Source: Prunus persica (taxonomy: Eukaryota; Streptophyta; Magnoliopsida; Rosales; Rosaceae). Taken from it: a stretch of DNA of 64,000 nucleotides. Shown here piece by piece: positions 44,622 to 58,311 of the stretch. Both the position numbers and the translations under genes were made by a program. The stretch covers positions 3,644,027-3,708,026 of the forward strand of contig NC_034014.1 in assembly GCF_000346465.2 (NCBI RefSeq), written 5' to 3'. Within the stretch, counting starts at the first letter, position 1. Every line of letters begins with the position of its first letter. The notes beneath the pieces were generated by a model. The model was not told the DNA's origin, searched no databases, and was given only the letters and a program-made list of their open reading frames with translations.

Positions 44622-47600
44622 ATGAATCGAAGGTGGAGATTTGATGGGTTAGAGGAGCACCGGATGGGTGTGGTGGTGGTGATGGTGTTTCTTCTACTGT
44701 TTCATCATCTTCTCAGCCCATGTTGGTCTCTCAACGTTGAAGGTTCGTATATTTACTTCTTCTGCACGTCCGTACAGTTCTCAATCAGCTGCTTGATGGT
44801 TTTTGTTTTTGGGTGCAGGTTTGGCCTTGCTGAGGTTCAGGGACAGAGTGGTCAGAGACCCTTACGGGGCTTTGTCAAATTGGAACAAGGATGGTGGAGA
44901 AGACGACCCTTGTTCTTGGTTTGGGGTCGAGTGCTCGGATGGAAAAGTGGTCATTTTGTGAGTGGCATTTGCTGCTAAGTCTCATGTTTTCTTAAATCAT
45001 TTATGTGTGCTTTTTGCTTCTGCATCTTGTTTTGGTTGAATTGAACCAGACAACTCTTAAATCATAAGTTCTTCTGTGCCAAACTAGAAAAATGGTTTTT
45101 CTAAATTTGTTAGTGTTTATTGGTGATTGGCTGATTAATAAATGTGGGTTCATTCTACACTGTGAAGAAGTACTTCTGCATTGAATTACCAAGTTGATTT
45201 GAAGTGGGGGTTTCATGTGAAGATCATCTAATAAGATTTTTTTCAACATGGTTTTAGCTTGAAGCTTGAAAATTGTTTGGAAAGCATGAATTTTTGCAAA
45301 TTTTTCTATGTCAACTTTGAATTTCTATATATTTGAATATCATATATATGGTATTATTAGCCTTAAAGTTAATGTGGATGTGCTATGGATTTCATCCTAT
45401 CAATGTAGAGACTCTTCCATTTCTTATATTAAATCACGGTTTCAATAGCCTAAAGTCAGATTTCATCAACTTGCAGGAATTTGAAAGATCTTTGTCTTGG
45501 AGGAGCATTGGCCCCTGAACTAGGGAAGCTGGCTTACATAAAATCTATGTAAGAACAAAACTGGTTGCTAGTCCAACAAAAGCACTCCAATGGTTTATTT
45601 TAATCTCTCATTTTTTTAAACCTTTTGCTTCAAGGCATTACTCTGAATCTGAATCCAGTGCTTCTTTAATGCAGTATTTTGCGCAATAATTCTTTTTCTG
45701 GAAACATTCCAAAAGAGATTGCAGAGTTAATGGAGCTGGAGGTTTTGGACTTGGGATATAATAACTTTAGTGGACCATTTCCATCTGACTTCAGCAACAA
45801 TCCGTCTCTAACTACCCTGTATGTTGATCATTTCAAACTGGTTGCACTCGGAGGTCTTATCCTTTAATGGCTTTTACAGTTTTACTAAACTCATATTGCG
45901 ATTCTTTTTGCAGTTTACTTGACAATAACAGATTTCTCGGTTGCATATCTCCTCAACTCCATGAGCTGAAGATGCTTTCTGAATGCCAGGAAGATCAGGA
46001 TCAGCTAACAGATGCTACTTGCCTGACACTGTCTATGAGCAGATCTACCAGCTGGTAAGAAAGTGAAACTGATCTAATATTATATGCTTAGACCCAACTT
46101 AGTAATAATTAGTTCATTTCTAATTCTCACCTTATTTCCAATAATGCCCATGATTCTGTTCAGTAAGCTCAGACAAGTTCTTTATGTTCCGGCATTGTTC
46201 AACTTTTCTATGGAAAGCAACTTTAGGAACAATAAATTTTCTCATACCTTGTAAGCTTGTACCATATTATTTCCTTCATTCAGTTCATGATGACCTTTTT
46301 TTGTTTGTTAGGAACACTGCCCAACCTGAAGATACAGCTTACCGCAGGCTGCAGCAGGTGGCAGATGAGAAAGAGCCATCCAGAGTCAGAAGGGCTAAAG
46401 GAAATGAACACGGTTTGTTATCAACATCAGCTTCACCATCTTCCTCACCACCACTTAATCAGCCTTCTTCACCATCTCCATTACCATTTTCAGTCTCAAT
46501 GCCACCCTCACTATTTTCATCACCATCGTCAAATTCCCCTTTACCATCACCATCGTCAAATTCCCCTTCAGCATCTCCCTCAAGCAGCTTTCTGACCCCT
46601 TCACCCTCGTCTTTGGTAGCACCAACTCCAGCCTCTCCAGTCCCAATAAATCCACCAACTACTGTTTCTCCAGCACCACTGTCCAATCAAGAACCAATGC
46701 CTTCCCCTGCTTCAAGTCCAAGTCAAGGGGTTAAGACTAGTTCTTCCAAGTCAAGGCATCGCGTAGTTATGATTTGTGCAGGCATTGTTGGCTGTTCTTT
46801 GTTCATTTTAATGTCAGTTATTGGCATTATTCTCGTCCGCAGCAGTAAAGTTGTTACCGTGAAACCCTGGGTCACAGGGTTAAGTGGGCAGTTGCAGAAA
46901 GCATTTGTATCAGGTCAGATTCGTGAGAATTCTCAGGCCCCTGCACAAATAAATATAAACTCTTATGCATGTTTATATTCAGAAAATTTATGGCATGTTT
47001 AGGCAATAAATATGAAATGTGGTTAGACCCTTGGTCCACTTTTTCACTACTCACCACTTAGAGCATTCCAAGACTATAGGTTGACCCTGATATTGATGTA
47101 GGCTTGGGACAAATTGAGTCTTAGGTTTCCTCTTCTTCTCATATCTAAATAGCTTAACGGTTATTTTCTTTGTCCTCTAGAGTCTAGCTTATTGGTTTCC
47201 CTCCTGGATAAAATCATGGGCAAAGTTTTCAATCCCATTCTGCATGGATTGCATATATACAAGAAAATAAGAAAGGAAAAGAAGTAGGAACTTCGATTCT
47301 TATTCCATACATGTTTCAAGTACTCAGCTTGATGAACCGTGTTTCAGGTGTACCAAAGCTCAACCGATCAGAACTTGAGGCAGCTTGTGAAGATTTCAGT
47401 AACATAATTGGATCCTTTTCAGATGGCAACGTGTATAAGGGAACTCTTTCAAGTGGGGTTGAAATAGCGGTGACATGTATCACTATGACATCTGCTGTAG
47501 ACTGGTCTAAAAACTTGGAGGCTCAGTTCAGAAAGAAGGTACATAGGAAATAATTCCCATCTGATTTGATGCGTCCAAAAGTCCCTACTAGTTACCTGTA

Positions 47601-48795
47601 TTGATGTATATTATATTTATAATAATAATATGCATTTTTGTTTTTGCAGATAGAAACATTGTCCAAAGTGAACCACAAGAACTTTGTAAACCTTATTGGG
47701 TATTGTGAAGAAGAGAAACCATTCACAAGAATGATGGTGTTTGAATATGCTCCAAATGGAACACTCTTTGAGCATCTACATAGTGAGTACTTTCTTCTTT
47801 ATGTTGTGAAGAAAGTTAATTTATGAATTGATCAATCTAACTTCATATAGCATTTCTATAATCAAGTTGCATTACCAGAGACCAACTTATATGTGCTCAA
47901 AAGGAATGGCTAAGTGTGTGCGTGCTCGCACTGAGATCCAGGGTTCTTGCCAAAGCTCAAAATGAGTTGGATACTTCACTTTAAGCATATGCAATGTTGA
48001 AGGATCATATCTTACTTCTGTTGCATGCAGTCATACATTTCAAATAAATTCAAAGTACAGATAGTTCTCACATTATTTTCCAGGAGAAAAAAAAAAAGCT
48101 AATGGAACATATGATTTAAGATAATGGGGCATCAAATTTGCAGTAACTGATGCATTTTCAACAGTTTTGATAATGTCAAAATTCTGTGTCTCGCAGTAAA
48201 AGAAGCGGAGCACTTGGACTGGGGAATGAGACTACGGATAGCCATGGGAATGGCATACTGTCTAGAGTATATGCACCAACTGACTCCACCAATAGCTCAG
48301 AAGAACTTGCTATCATCCTCTGTATACCTGACTGAAGACTATGCAGCCAAAATATCAGATTTTACCTTCTTGAATGAAGTGACTGCAGCAAAGATGGGAT
48401 CTGCTGACAAGAAGCTCCGTGAAAATATGTCTGCAGATCCAGAAAGCAATGTCTACAGCTTCGGGGTTATATTGTTCGAAATGATTACTGGTAGGACCCC
48501 ATACTCTGTGGAAAATGGTTCTCTTGTAGACTGGGCAGCACACTATATGAAAGGGGATAAATCTTTACGAGAAATAGTTGATCCTACCTTAAAATCTTTC
48601 CAAGAAGAAGAGCTAGGAGAATTGTTTCAAGTGATAAAAGATTGTGTCCATCCTGAACCGAAACAAAGACCGAAAATGACGGAGATCACAGGCAGGTTAA
48701 AAGAAATCACAGCCATGGGCCCTGATGGAGCCATACCAAAATTGTCACCTCTTTGGTGGGCAGAACTTGAAATTATGTCAACAGAAGGAAGTTGA
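44622..48795 (+). CDS. LRR receptor-like pseudokinase (At2g40270/MRH1 type)
   Basis: Nine exons: 44622-44742, 44819-44957, 45477-45548, 45675-45818, 45914-46054, 46312-46913, 47348-47538, 47650-47782, 48197-48795. They join in frame to about 713 residues. There is a signal peptide (VVVVMVFLLLFHHLLSPCWS), an LRR N-terminal domain (DPYGALSNWN...CSWFGVEC) and three to four LRRs. A long Ser/Pro-rich linker follows, then a transmembrane segment near residues 357-381. The intracellular kinase-like domain lacks the VAIK lysine (EIAVTCI), the HRD motif (PIAQKNLL) and DFG (DFT), so it is probably inactive. This is the pattern of the Arabidopsis inactive kinase At2g40270. Plasma-membrane signalling partner; ligand unknown. 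Confidence 0.93.
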
Positions 48796-49820
48796 TCATA
48801 GAAGTCTATTTAATTGTCTTGTCCGTTCATTATAATTTGTGTGCGTTATTCTTTTACCTGATTCTGTTATTGATTTATAGCAGCAGGATGCAAGTAGGAT
48901 AGATATGATTGTGTTGTCTGTCTCTAATCGAAGAGGAATGATGTTGTAAATAACTTATGAAAGTGAAATTTTAAGCGTTTTTACATGGAAATATACTTCT
49001 GAGATCAATACAATTTTTACTTTCTGAGCTTTGAGCAGTAAAGGTTCCTGTTTGGTTGTCTCTTTGTTTAGTGTTTTATAGTTTCATCTTCAAGTTGAAC
49101 CTTACAACCCCTGCAACACCTAACACCTAACTTTTTCCTCCATTTCCTAGAATTCAAGAACCTAAAAGTTACCTTAACCTTTCAAGGGCAACAATCAGTC
49201 GGCAGATTTTCTGCATGGTTTTGCCCGTGAAATTAAACAGAAACAAATCGAAAGAAAGAATGAAAGGTGCTGAAAGAAAAAAAACAAAGAAACCTCCTTT
49301 ATTTGGTAGGTAGGAGAAGCACTCCCTCCATATGTAAAAGAAAATCTGAAATATACAATAATTGAGATATTTGGATGTCCTCAATGACTCTGTTAATGTA
49401 CACTGGGACTGTAGAGATCTCTTTCCTCACCAATTGACATCATACAATTCTCAAGGTACTATGATTGGAAAAAAATAAAGTTACAACAGAAAATTCTAAT
49501 CTTCAACCTATGCTCCTATCTAGTTATAAGAACATTTGCTTTCATTCTTTCTTGCATAACCACCTTTGACTAGTGTGGTCAAAAAGACTGCTTGCCGCTT
49601 GCAGTTCAACAATCATCATCATGTGTGCCATATGTACATAGCATTTCCTTGGTCATCTTTTCGTCTTGACCGTTGCCAGACGGGTTTCAGTCAGAGATTG
49701 TGATTTTTGGGAAACTTTTTCGAACAATGAAACCAAGGTAATTTTCTCTCTTCAACGCTAACCATGAAGTCTCCGACACACTGGAGTCATGAGCAGCATA
49801 TATACAAGTTAAATATCATC
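48796..49820. other. Convergent 3' regions of pseudokinase and EOL2-type genes
   Basis: Presumed 3' UTRs of two convergent genes. Nothing else was recognised. Confidence 0.65.
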
Positions 49821-52800
49821 TCAGTCCCGTGCCCGATTATACAAATCAAGAGTGTCTGTGTGGTTGGGGTCCATGCAGAGAGCTGCTTGACAATCTTGGA
49901 GAGCAGAGCTTACATCTCCAATTGACTCATGAAATGCAGCTCGAAGATGAAGTATTTGCAAGTCAGGCTTGAAAGCAATGGCCTTTGTAAGCTCTTCTAC
50001 AGCTTCAGACTCCTTTTGTTCATCCATCAGAACTGGTTTCATGCGATTCCATACATTAGTACATTGTTTCGGTTTCACAAAAGTAAAAGAACTCTTCCTA
50101 CTACCTTTACTAAGGGACAACTGCAATTCTCTTCTTCAGCATTATATATCCGTTTGGTTTTCTATAAAAAGCTTTCCCTTTTTTCTCCATCACTCTAACA
50201 GATTCTAAGTCATGTGAAACCAATGCAGTTGAATTCTAACCTAAAGGAGAATGAAAAATGCTTCTTGTTCTCGGTACTTAGAGAGCTAGATGAGTGAATG
50301 GATGTGTGTTTACACTAAAAATACTGGAGTTTCAACCATTTCTTTTAGAACAGACGGGCAGAAAATTGGGGGAAAAAGGAAATTAAAGTAAGGGATCAGA
50401 AAGATTACCTGCTGCCCGGTATCTGTATGGGTATGTCCTCAACGGATCCAATTGTGTTGCCATATTGAGATCAGTCTTTGCCATCTCGGGATCACAGTAC
50501 TCTGACCGTTTTTCGTAAGCTGATGCATTGTTTTGTGCTTTCTCTATTAGCTTGGTCATCTCATCATATGCGGCTTTTCGTTGATTTTTAAGATGATAAA
50601 CACGTGCCAACCCTTGATGAGCTCTTGTATGTTTGATGTCAAGAGCACTCATGTAGCAGTCCACAGCCTTATCCAGCTTACCACAATCCACATATATACT
50701 CCCCAAGTTATTTAGTGCCTGCAAAATATCAGAATACCCTATCAAACAAGAACATGAAGGTACAATGATGAAGAATGCAAGAATAACTCATGATTCTCAC
50801 CTGTCCTTTACGAAGACCATCTGAAGGACATTTAAGAGCTTCCTCCAGCAGTTGAATAACATAAGATGATGATTCAGAGTCCAGGCTAGTATCTGCCAAT
50901 GCATATGCTTTAAGGAAAAAAGCTTCAAATGACCTCTGAATGTGAATTGACTTTTCTGCCTTTGAGAGAGCTTCTTCACGATTTCCAGTGTCATATAAAA
51001 TCCATCCTTCATAGACCAGCCTCTCATGCTCAGATCCAGAATTATTTCTTGCCAACCGCAAACTGCGCATTGCAGCCTTCTGACAATTTAACCTAAAATA
51101 GTCGTATTTATTAGGAAGCTTTCGTGTGAGAAAAGATGCCAGAAGCCACAGTTCTACATGGCCAGCACATTTCAATTATTATTGACAAAGCAGCATAAAC
51201 ATTTCATTAAACCAACTGCTGTTTGATATGAAGTGATTCAAATGTGGGGTAGGTGGTCTGATATCATGTCTTAAGGAAAATTGTAAACATTTCAATCAAA
51301 TTAGGCTCCCAAAGAATCCAGATATCATGACTATGTGATGAAATGTTGTAAGTGCAAGATAATGGAAAGTTTACTACACAAAGATTGTAGCTGGATAACA
51401 TAGAAAATTATAGCTAGATCAGAAAACATACCGTAAAAGAAGCAAAGATTGCCGAAACTGAATGAGACTCTTTCCAGGGTTATGTCCCAACATCTGATGT
51501 ATGATTGCCAGAGATCCAATGTCATCAACAGACGACCACTGATCATATAGGTGCATCCAGCAATCAGCTTGACTCAATTGCTTAACCCGATGGCTGAGAA
51601 GCTCAACCAAGTAATCCCCACTAACCTTTCCATGAAACATCATGTAATTGGGTTCTAAAGTTAGTAACACACGGATATCTCGGAGAGCACTTTCATAATC
51701 TTCAAGTGCGATGAAGAACCAAGCCCGTAATTCAATGCAGTCAGGTGAGAGCTTAAACCTAACAGTTCTATCAATCTCCAAAATAGCTGCTCTAATTTGC
51801 TTCTCCTCCGCCTTTGCGACAGCTCTATATTTATATGGAAATAAAAGAGTGGGATCTAATTCAGTTGCAGTGCTCAAATCCAAAATCTTCTCCTTCCCAA
51901 TGTTATAGAGGGCACGTTCCTGGTACATCCACCCAGCGGGTTTATACTCAGAGATAATAGAGCTCATCAATGTATATGCTGAATACTGCTGCCCCTGTTT
52001 GTATTTGGTCCTTGCAACACCAGCCACTGAATAAACATGTCCTGCCTTAGCTGCAGCCAGAAAACGAAACTGGGCATCCTTAAACTCTCTTCTCTCAAGC
52101 AAAACACAACCCAATTGATGCAACACAAGTGTTTTCTGCCACCTCTCGGTTGTACATTCTTCCAATCTCTCCAATAGCATCACAGTTGTCTTAGATACCA
52201 TACTTTCCTCCATAGCCACATGGCTTAGAAAATAATACAACAAGAATCCATGCCCTGCCATGGCCAATCTCTCCCCGACCTTGGAGCTACAAAGAAATTT
52301 CATCACCTTCGGATTATACAGAGAACTGGGAAGCCCTCTCAGCAATACCTGCAAGCAGGCAGCTACAAGAAGATATGCCATCTCCTCCAAACCATACTCA
52401 ATAAGAACCAATGCATCATCAATGTTATCAACCAGTGAAGCTAAATAAGCATCACAAGCAGACTTCATCTCCTCACAACAGAACCTATTTGCAAAAGAAA
52501 GTAACTCCACAACAATCTCAGGACTAAACAAGTCCAATCTCCTAGTCCTACTATACATTTCCACAGCTCTCATTCCCTTCACAGATATCCCATTTTCCGA
52601 AAAATCAATCTTACCCTTTTTTGATTCTTTGAAACATCCATACAACATAGCCTCAAAAGGACTAGAAAGCGATGCAATTTTACACCTTGCACAATTGATT
52701 TCTACATTGCCAATACAAAATGAAACATCACTTTCCTCCTCCTCCTCCTCCAAACTCACACACTCATTGCCCTCAAAAATAAGCATATTGACTGCTTTAC

Positions 52801-53428
52801 TGGGGTCATGATCACATTGGCAATGACCAGAAACCAAATTTGGATCAAACCCACTTACCAAAGCAACCTTAGGACACTCAAGAACTTGCCCACTACAAGC
52901 CATAGCTGACATACCCACAAGCTCATCCTCTCTCCTCTCAAACCTCAACCAAGCCGAAAGCACAACCTTAGAGTTTACATCAACAGCATTTTGACGAGCA
53001 GCACGAAGACACCGGCGAAGCAGCTTGGGGTCACCAAGATTGCGCAAGAGAGAATACTGCTCAATAGATAACAAAGATTTATCAGATTGAGACGAGCAAT
53101 TCTCTAAGCGGTGATAGAGGTCAGCTAAGATTTCAACAAATTCAGTGGGCTTGAGGTGAGGCTCTATGGAGGGTTCAAGCAGGTCAGTTGCAGGAAGTCC
53201 ATAAGGCAGCAGAAGAGCTTCAGTCACAGAGAGTGAGTTGAAACTTTTGGGCTTTGAATTTGACCCAAAAGATTTAATCAGGTGACTGTTAAGCTTAGCT
53301 CTTGAAACACCAACATGGGTTTTACCATTGGAGGTGTCTGTAGGATTGAGAGCGTGGACTTGGGTACTTGTGAATCGGTCTAAAAGCTTTAGACCACGCA
53401 TATCTAAATGACAATAAATCTTCTGCAT
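49821..53428 (-). CDS. EOL2: ETO1-like BTB/TPR protein (EOL2 type)
   Basis: Four exons on the minus strand: 53428-51432, 51092-50801, 50718-50409, 50032-49821, giving about 936 residues. ETO1/EOL proteins bind type-2 ACC synthases and deliver them to CUL3 ubiquitin ligases, limiting ethylene synthesis. A BTB domain spans about residues 231-340 (DVSFCIGNVEINCARCKIAS). TPR repeats follow, including DDYESALRDI-like helices, ALNNLGSIYVDCGKLDKAVD, and AFHESIGDVSSALQDCQAAL near the end. Domain text follows Arabidopsis EOL2 more closely than ETO1 or EOL1. The second ATG (53401, MRGLKLLDRF) aligns with the EOL2 start, so the true start may be there. A (GA)n run lies in the leader. Confidence 0.93.
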
Positions 53429-53537
53429 ATATGAACAAACAGAGAATAAGATTATAAAGTTTCAAGCTTTACCACCACCAAGAGAGAGAGAATAATGTTG
53501 AGCCTTTACCTCTGGCGTACAAAAACCACCCAGAGAA

Positions 53538-53540
<3 letters not shown>

Positions 53541-53583
<43 letters not shown>
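53541..53583. repeat. (GA)n microsatellite in EOL2 leader
   Basis: About twenty uninterrupted GA units, about 110-155 bp upstream of the EOL2-type start codon (CT on the coding strand). Confidence 0.95.
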
Positions 53584-53584
<1 letters not shown>

Positions 53585-53599
53585 CTGTGAAGCAGGCTA

Positions 53600-56324
53600 C
53601 AGGCCAAGGTGGGGTTAGTTTCTCGAGAATAAAAATGGAAGAAAATGGTCTCTGCTTTTGGGTTTTCTTTTTTCTTTCATGGGTGGATATATTCTTTATG
53701 CAAAGCAGCAAAGCCTTCTCTTTTGTCTCTGTCTTTGTCACTCTGCTCCAAAGGGTTTTGGTTAACCGGAAAGTTTAGTTGTTTAGGTGGCTAGCTCCAA
53801 AGCAAGGAGTTTATCGGAGTCAGTTCATCACCCACCATTGTTAACCACTCCAATCTTGCCACGTCATCTACCAATAGCCTGCCCAGATGAGTTGGTCAAC
53901 TGGTTAATTTTCAATTTAAGCTTATCTTGAGCTTGACTGCTAATTAATTAACGACAAAATGAAGATTAAGGAGAAATTGCATGTTAAGCAAAGGTCCTTG
54001 GCATTGAGTAAGCTTGTAAAGAAATGTAGTTACAAAAGTTCATGCGTCACATCCGCACCAAATAGATTCTTATAATAGGCAAACTTCTTTCTTTACCAAC
54101 ATTAGAAGTGAATTAGTTACACTTACTAAATTCTGATTTCTATCATGGGAAATCTTTTCCTTAGACACGATTAATGCATCCAGCTTTAATGAACATAAAT
54201 CTCGCGTAATTGTTATTAAAGTCCGATCCAGTACGAATTTGATCCTATCACGAACAACGCAATTTGATGGTTTCTTTTAGTTGAGGACTACTTGCAGAAG
54301 CAGACTGCAAAAGCATTTTGTGCATAGTTTCTGTTTTAAAAGCTTCACTTTCAAGTTGTAGGGATGAGAAAACCCTCAAATAAAATGAATAGTTTGGTGC
54401 CATGGTGAAATGTCAAAATCAAACATGGTCCTACAAGTTGGTTTTGAAGGACCATAAGGCACCACCCTACAAAAATCCCAACTCTTAGCTTGTTTATATT
54501 ATGCATGAATTATCACAATAAGGAGCTAATACTTATCAATATTAATAAATAAAGCAGGGGAGAATAGACCAAATTAATAAATTATTAATGGGTTAGGAAG
54601 ACATTAGATCTAAATACACTTTTTTTTTTTTTTTGCTTTTCATAAATCATATAATTTAAACTATGTGGTCTTTCTCCTGCCACTAGCTTACTCATACCTT
54701 TAAATATTGAGTGGCAAAAAATTATTGGAAGTTAGTTGAGCATCTGTGTCTACGACAACACAGCAACTTGCAAGCCTATCTAAAATTAAAATAAAAAAAC
54801 AAGAATTATGCTAGAACAACAAATAATAAGAAGGCAGAAGGGAAAACAAATAATATAGGCCAACCAGATCACAAGCAGGGTATAGAAAAGAGCCAAGAAA
54901 TATGATCACGTGCTTACAAGGCTAAGTGTCTAAAAGACCCATGTGAGTGTTCTGAAAGTGCCATTGTTTCTCACCAGTTTTTGACAGCAGGCCAGTTTGC
55001 ACTAACTTGTGTAAGTGATAGTATTGTCTGTTGAAGAATACACGACTCCCACATCGAAAATTTAACAAAATAGAAAGTCTCATATAATAAATGGTTTCAC
55101 TCCTAATAACATCAAGAACTTTTGTATAAAACCCCACACCTGCTAAACAGGTGTTTAAGTTGGGGACAATATCGATGTGGTTAGTCAAATGTTTAGCTCA
55201 TGTTAGTCAAATGTTTAGGACAGTCATCACAAGTTCAACAATATTTTCGGTCATGTTATCACAAGTTCAAAGGAATAAGGTCAAACAAGATGGCGCCGGA
55301 TACAAATAAATGAATTCAGATTAGATTGAAAAATAGATGTGGCTGAAAGGAGAAGGGCATAAATGCATCGGACATATTTGAGATAATTAGCGAACAGCAT
55401 GAATGGATTTCCAGCTATACGGCTCCCATATCAGCAGGCATTACAAACGACATACAATTATCAACTTCATAACTCATCACAGAATTCACACGCGAAGAAG
55501 ATAGATGGTACCCACTCGATAATGGTTCCTTACAAATTTTATACTTATATAATTAAGCATTAAAATGACTGGCTATAAAGACAATAATTAGAGGAAATTA
55601 AAAAAAAAACAATACCAGCTCCAGTATGCACCCCAGGATATGTGCTGCTATGAAAGAAACAAAAGGCCAGCCGACTGAAGAAGCAAACCAACCATTCCTG
55701 CTCGGTTTCGTGATGCGACCATCGAAAGCATAATAAAGTTCAAGGAGGAGTTGGAATCAAAAGGATTAGATGAAATCAGTAGAACGAGGAAGAATATTGG
55801 TAGTTATTGGGAATGTTTAAATGGTTAGTCATAAATTTGGCCCCTGGAGAGAGCATAGTTGTCTTTAGTCATGCACACAAGCATACAACAGATGTAGGCG
55901 CAGATGTAAGAACTGTTAAACACATTATCGATAAATCAATTTCATGATAAAACTGCAAATCAAGGACACAGATGCATGAGAAGTTTGAACTTAAAAATCC
56001 AGAACAAATCGAGAAACCGCAGAAACATACCTGTTGCATTTATATGAAGTCTACTTGATTACATAGTGTTGAAACTTCATTATTATGTTTCACAGCAGCC
56101 ACCATATACACAAGTGAAAGATCCCCAGAACAAAACATTCAAGAACAATTTTTGCACAACACAGTTAACCTGCCTCTAGGATTTGGTCGTGCCAAATCTT
56201 GTAGCCATCCATAACTATACAAAATTAACATGTAAAAAGCAAGCAGGATTTAGGTTCCTGTGCTATGAAATGTTGACCAACAAAACTATACTTCTAAATT
56301 CTCAGAACTATCCCCCAAAGTGCT
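53600..56324. other. Intergenic region upstream of EOL2-type gene
   Basis: 2.7 kb, AT-rich, no supported gene. A possible decayed retroelement edge lies at 55025-55200 (CGACTCCCACATCGAAAATT is typical of plant LTR text). T-rich and A-rich runs lie at 54618-54635 and 55600-55610. Confidence 0.55.
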
Positions 56325-58311
56325 TTAAAGCATTTTTGTGATCCAAAGCTTATATTTCCTTATGAACAGATATACAAGACAAGGTCCGATCAAACTGGCA
56401 TCTGAGAGGCGCTTGCAAAGTTTGAGGTAAGTATCTACACCACCAGATTCTTGGATGCTTTTCCTTAGCCCTTGCAGCACAGCTGCCCTGTCCAAAAACT
56501 CCGGGCACAAACCCAAATCAAGCATTTTTATTACTGTTTCTGCAGCATCATCAAAATGTCCCCCTTTAATGTACCCTCTTAGCAACCATGATAGGCTTTT
56601 CTTTTTACGCAGAGAACTGGTAACCTCTGTTCTCGTAAGCAACCGTCCTATAGCACTGGCCTCCTTTTGGGAAGCACAGATGGCTAACACAATGTCATAA
56701 AGGTCCGCATCAGCCTCTTTACCAACAAGTTTCATTTCCCACAACTGCCTCTCGGCCTCAAGTCCATGCCCAGAGCAGATATACATTGCCAGGAGCCTCT
56801 CATGAACCACCCCATGGAGTGAAGAACTTCCCTCCTGAATCACCCAATTGGACAACTGTACTCCATCAGATAGAAGATCTGACTGATACTTCTCGATAAG
56901 CCCAACATTTTCTGTATCAAATTCAGCTATCAGCCCAGCCCTTGTAAAACCCTTCAACTTGCGCAAAGCTTTAGCAAGTTCATTTAGTTCCTTAACCACA
57001 GCTGTCATTGCAATGAGGTAGCTGTAGACCTCTGGCTTCAACCCAGATTCTCTTAGATGAATCACCAACTTCACTGAATCCCTATAGTTGCCCTCAACCT
57101 GCAGAAACAAATTCAATAGTTTCATTCACATAAACTTAGGAAACTCTAAAGATTTCAGAACCAACTTTACAAACCCAAACTAGTGCCAACAGTTGTCCTT
57201 TCTACCTAGATATGTTCGGATAACTAACCAATAGCAGCAGTAATCATTGACAACTTGTAACCATTGGGTATAATCCGATGACATATAACGGGTTGGAGAA
57301 TCGAACTATTATCCTTTTGATCTATATAATCTATTAACAACATTAGCACTGTGAGTGAAAAGAGCCGCCAAATTCTTCAAAACTGGACACACCGTCCTAA
57401 AAATTCAGTGCAGACAAGGTAAATTCAACTCAAAGCCAAAGTGATCCCAACCCGAAAATTCCATCACTAAAAATTATGCGTGGACAACGCAAATTAAGCA
57501 GCATTTAAATTAGTAAGGGAAGATTAATACATTTGACAATTCAATAGCATAATATTGAGAACAGTACTAAACCAGCACTTACCATCATCTTCCAAGCAAG
57601 ATAGCCAGTTGGCCCTCCTTTATGCCCATCTGTATCGTCTTCCTCCGAATACACAATTCCACGTTTCAACACCTCTTTTACAAACAGAACCGCCTTTTCC
57701 TTCTCACCCATCTCCCAATACAAAGAAATCACCTTCTCCATCATGCTAAAACTCGGCTTCAAACCCACACAATCCATGTCCACAAGAAGGTCAACCACAT
57801 CCCCAATGTCGTGTTCCCTCTGAATCAATTTCTTGACCCAACTACACATTATGGAAACCATAAGATCCATCGTCTCCTTATCGACCCGGTTCTCCTTTCG
57901 GAGCCACTCAAACACCTCAAGCGCACACCATGAGTCCCTACCCTCCTGAGAAAAGTAGACTAACACAAGCTGTAACTCTCTGGCCGATAACCGGTCGTTC
58001 ATTTCCTCAAGAACATCGGAGGGTTCCCTTGTCATTCGCTCCAATTCTTCAATCGCCTCAAAGAAACCTTCACCCATTTCATCCTCGTCGTCGCTAGTCA
58101 GGAACTGGTCCAATTCAACAGATTTGAACAGCCTAAAGTCTCGAACTTTACTCGACTTCGCAACGATGAAGTTGGGTTTCTGGTGCTTGCAGATTCTAGG
58201 AAAAACCCTACCACAGGATTGCGCTGAGAAACCACGGAGACCCATAAAACGCTGCCGTTTAACTGCAAATAACGAATGGGTCAACGAAGCAAGCCCTTGA
58301 GCAGATGCCAT
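56325..58311 (-). CDS. PPR-like protein (At2g30100 type)
   Basis: Two exons, 58311-57583 and 57098-56325, join in frame to 500 residues. The N-terminus (MASAQGLASLTHSLFAVKRQ) is Ser/Arg-rich with few acidic residues, consistent with a plastid or mitochondrial transit peptide. The body has PPR-style helix pairs, such as DVVDLLVDMDCVGLKPSFSM and DSVKLVIHLRESGLKPEVYS, and GHFDDAAETVIKMLDLGLCP. The sequence follows Arabidopsis At2g30100, the immediate neighbour of At2g30105 and UBA1. PPR proteins generally bind organellar RNA; the target is unknown. Confidence 0.88.

Noticed and set aside
46455..46686. Gly/Glu/Asp-rich minus-strand open frames
   Set aside because: They are antisense shadows of the Ser/Pro-rich linker exon of the pseudokinase gene.
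53469..53741. Minus-strand open frame rich in Ser-Leu
   Set aside because: It is a translation of the (GA)n microsatellite in the EOL2 leader.
55025..55200. Full LTR retrotransposon in the EOL2-PPR interval
   Set aside because: Only LTR-like wording was seen; no primer site, partner LTR or coding domain could be found.
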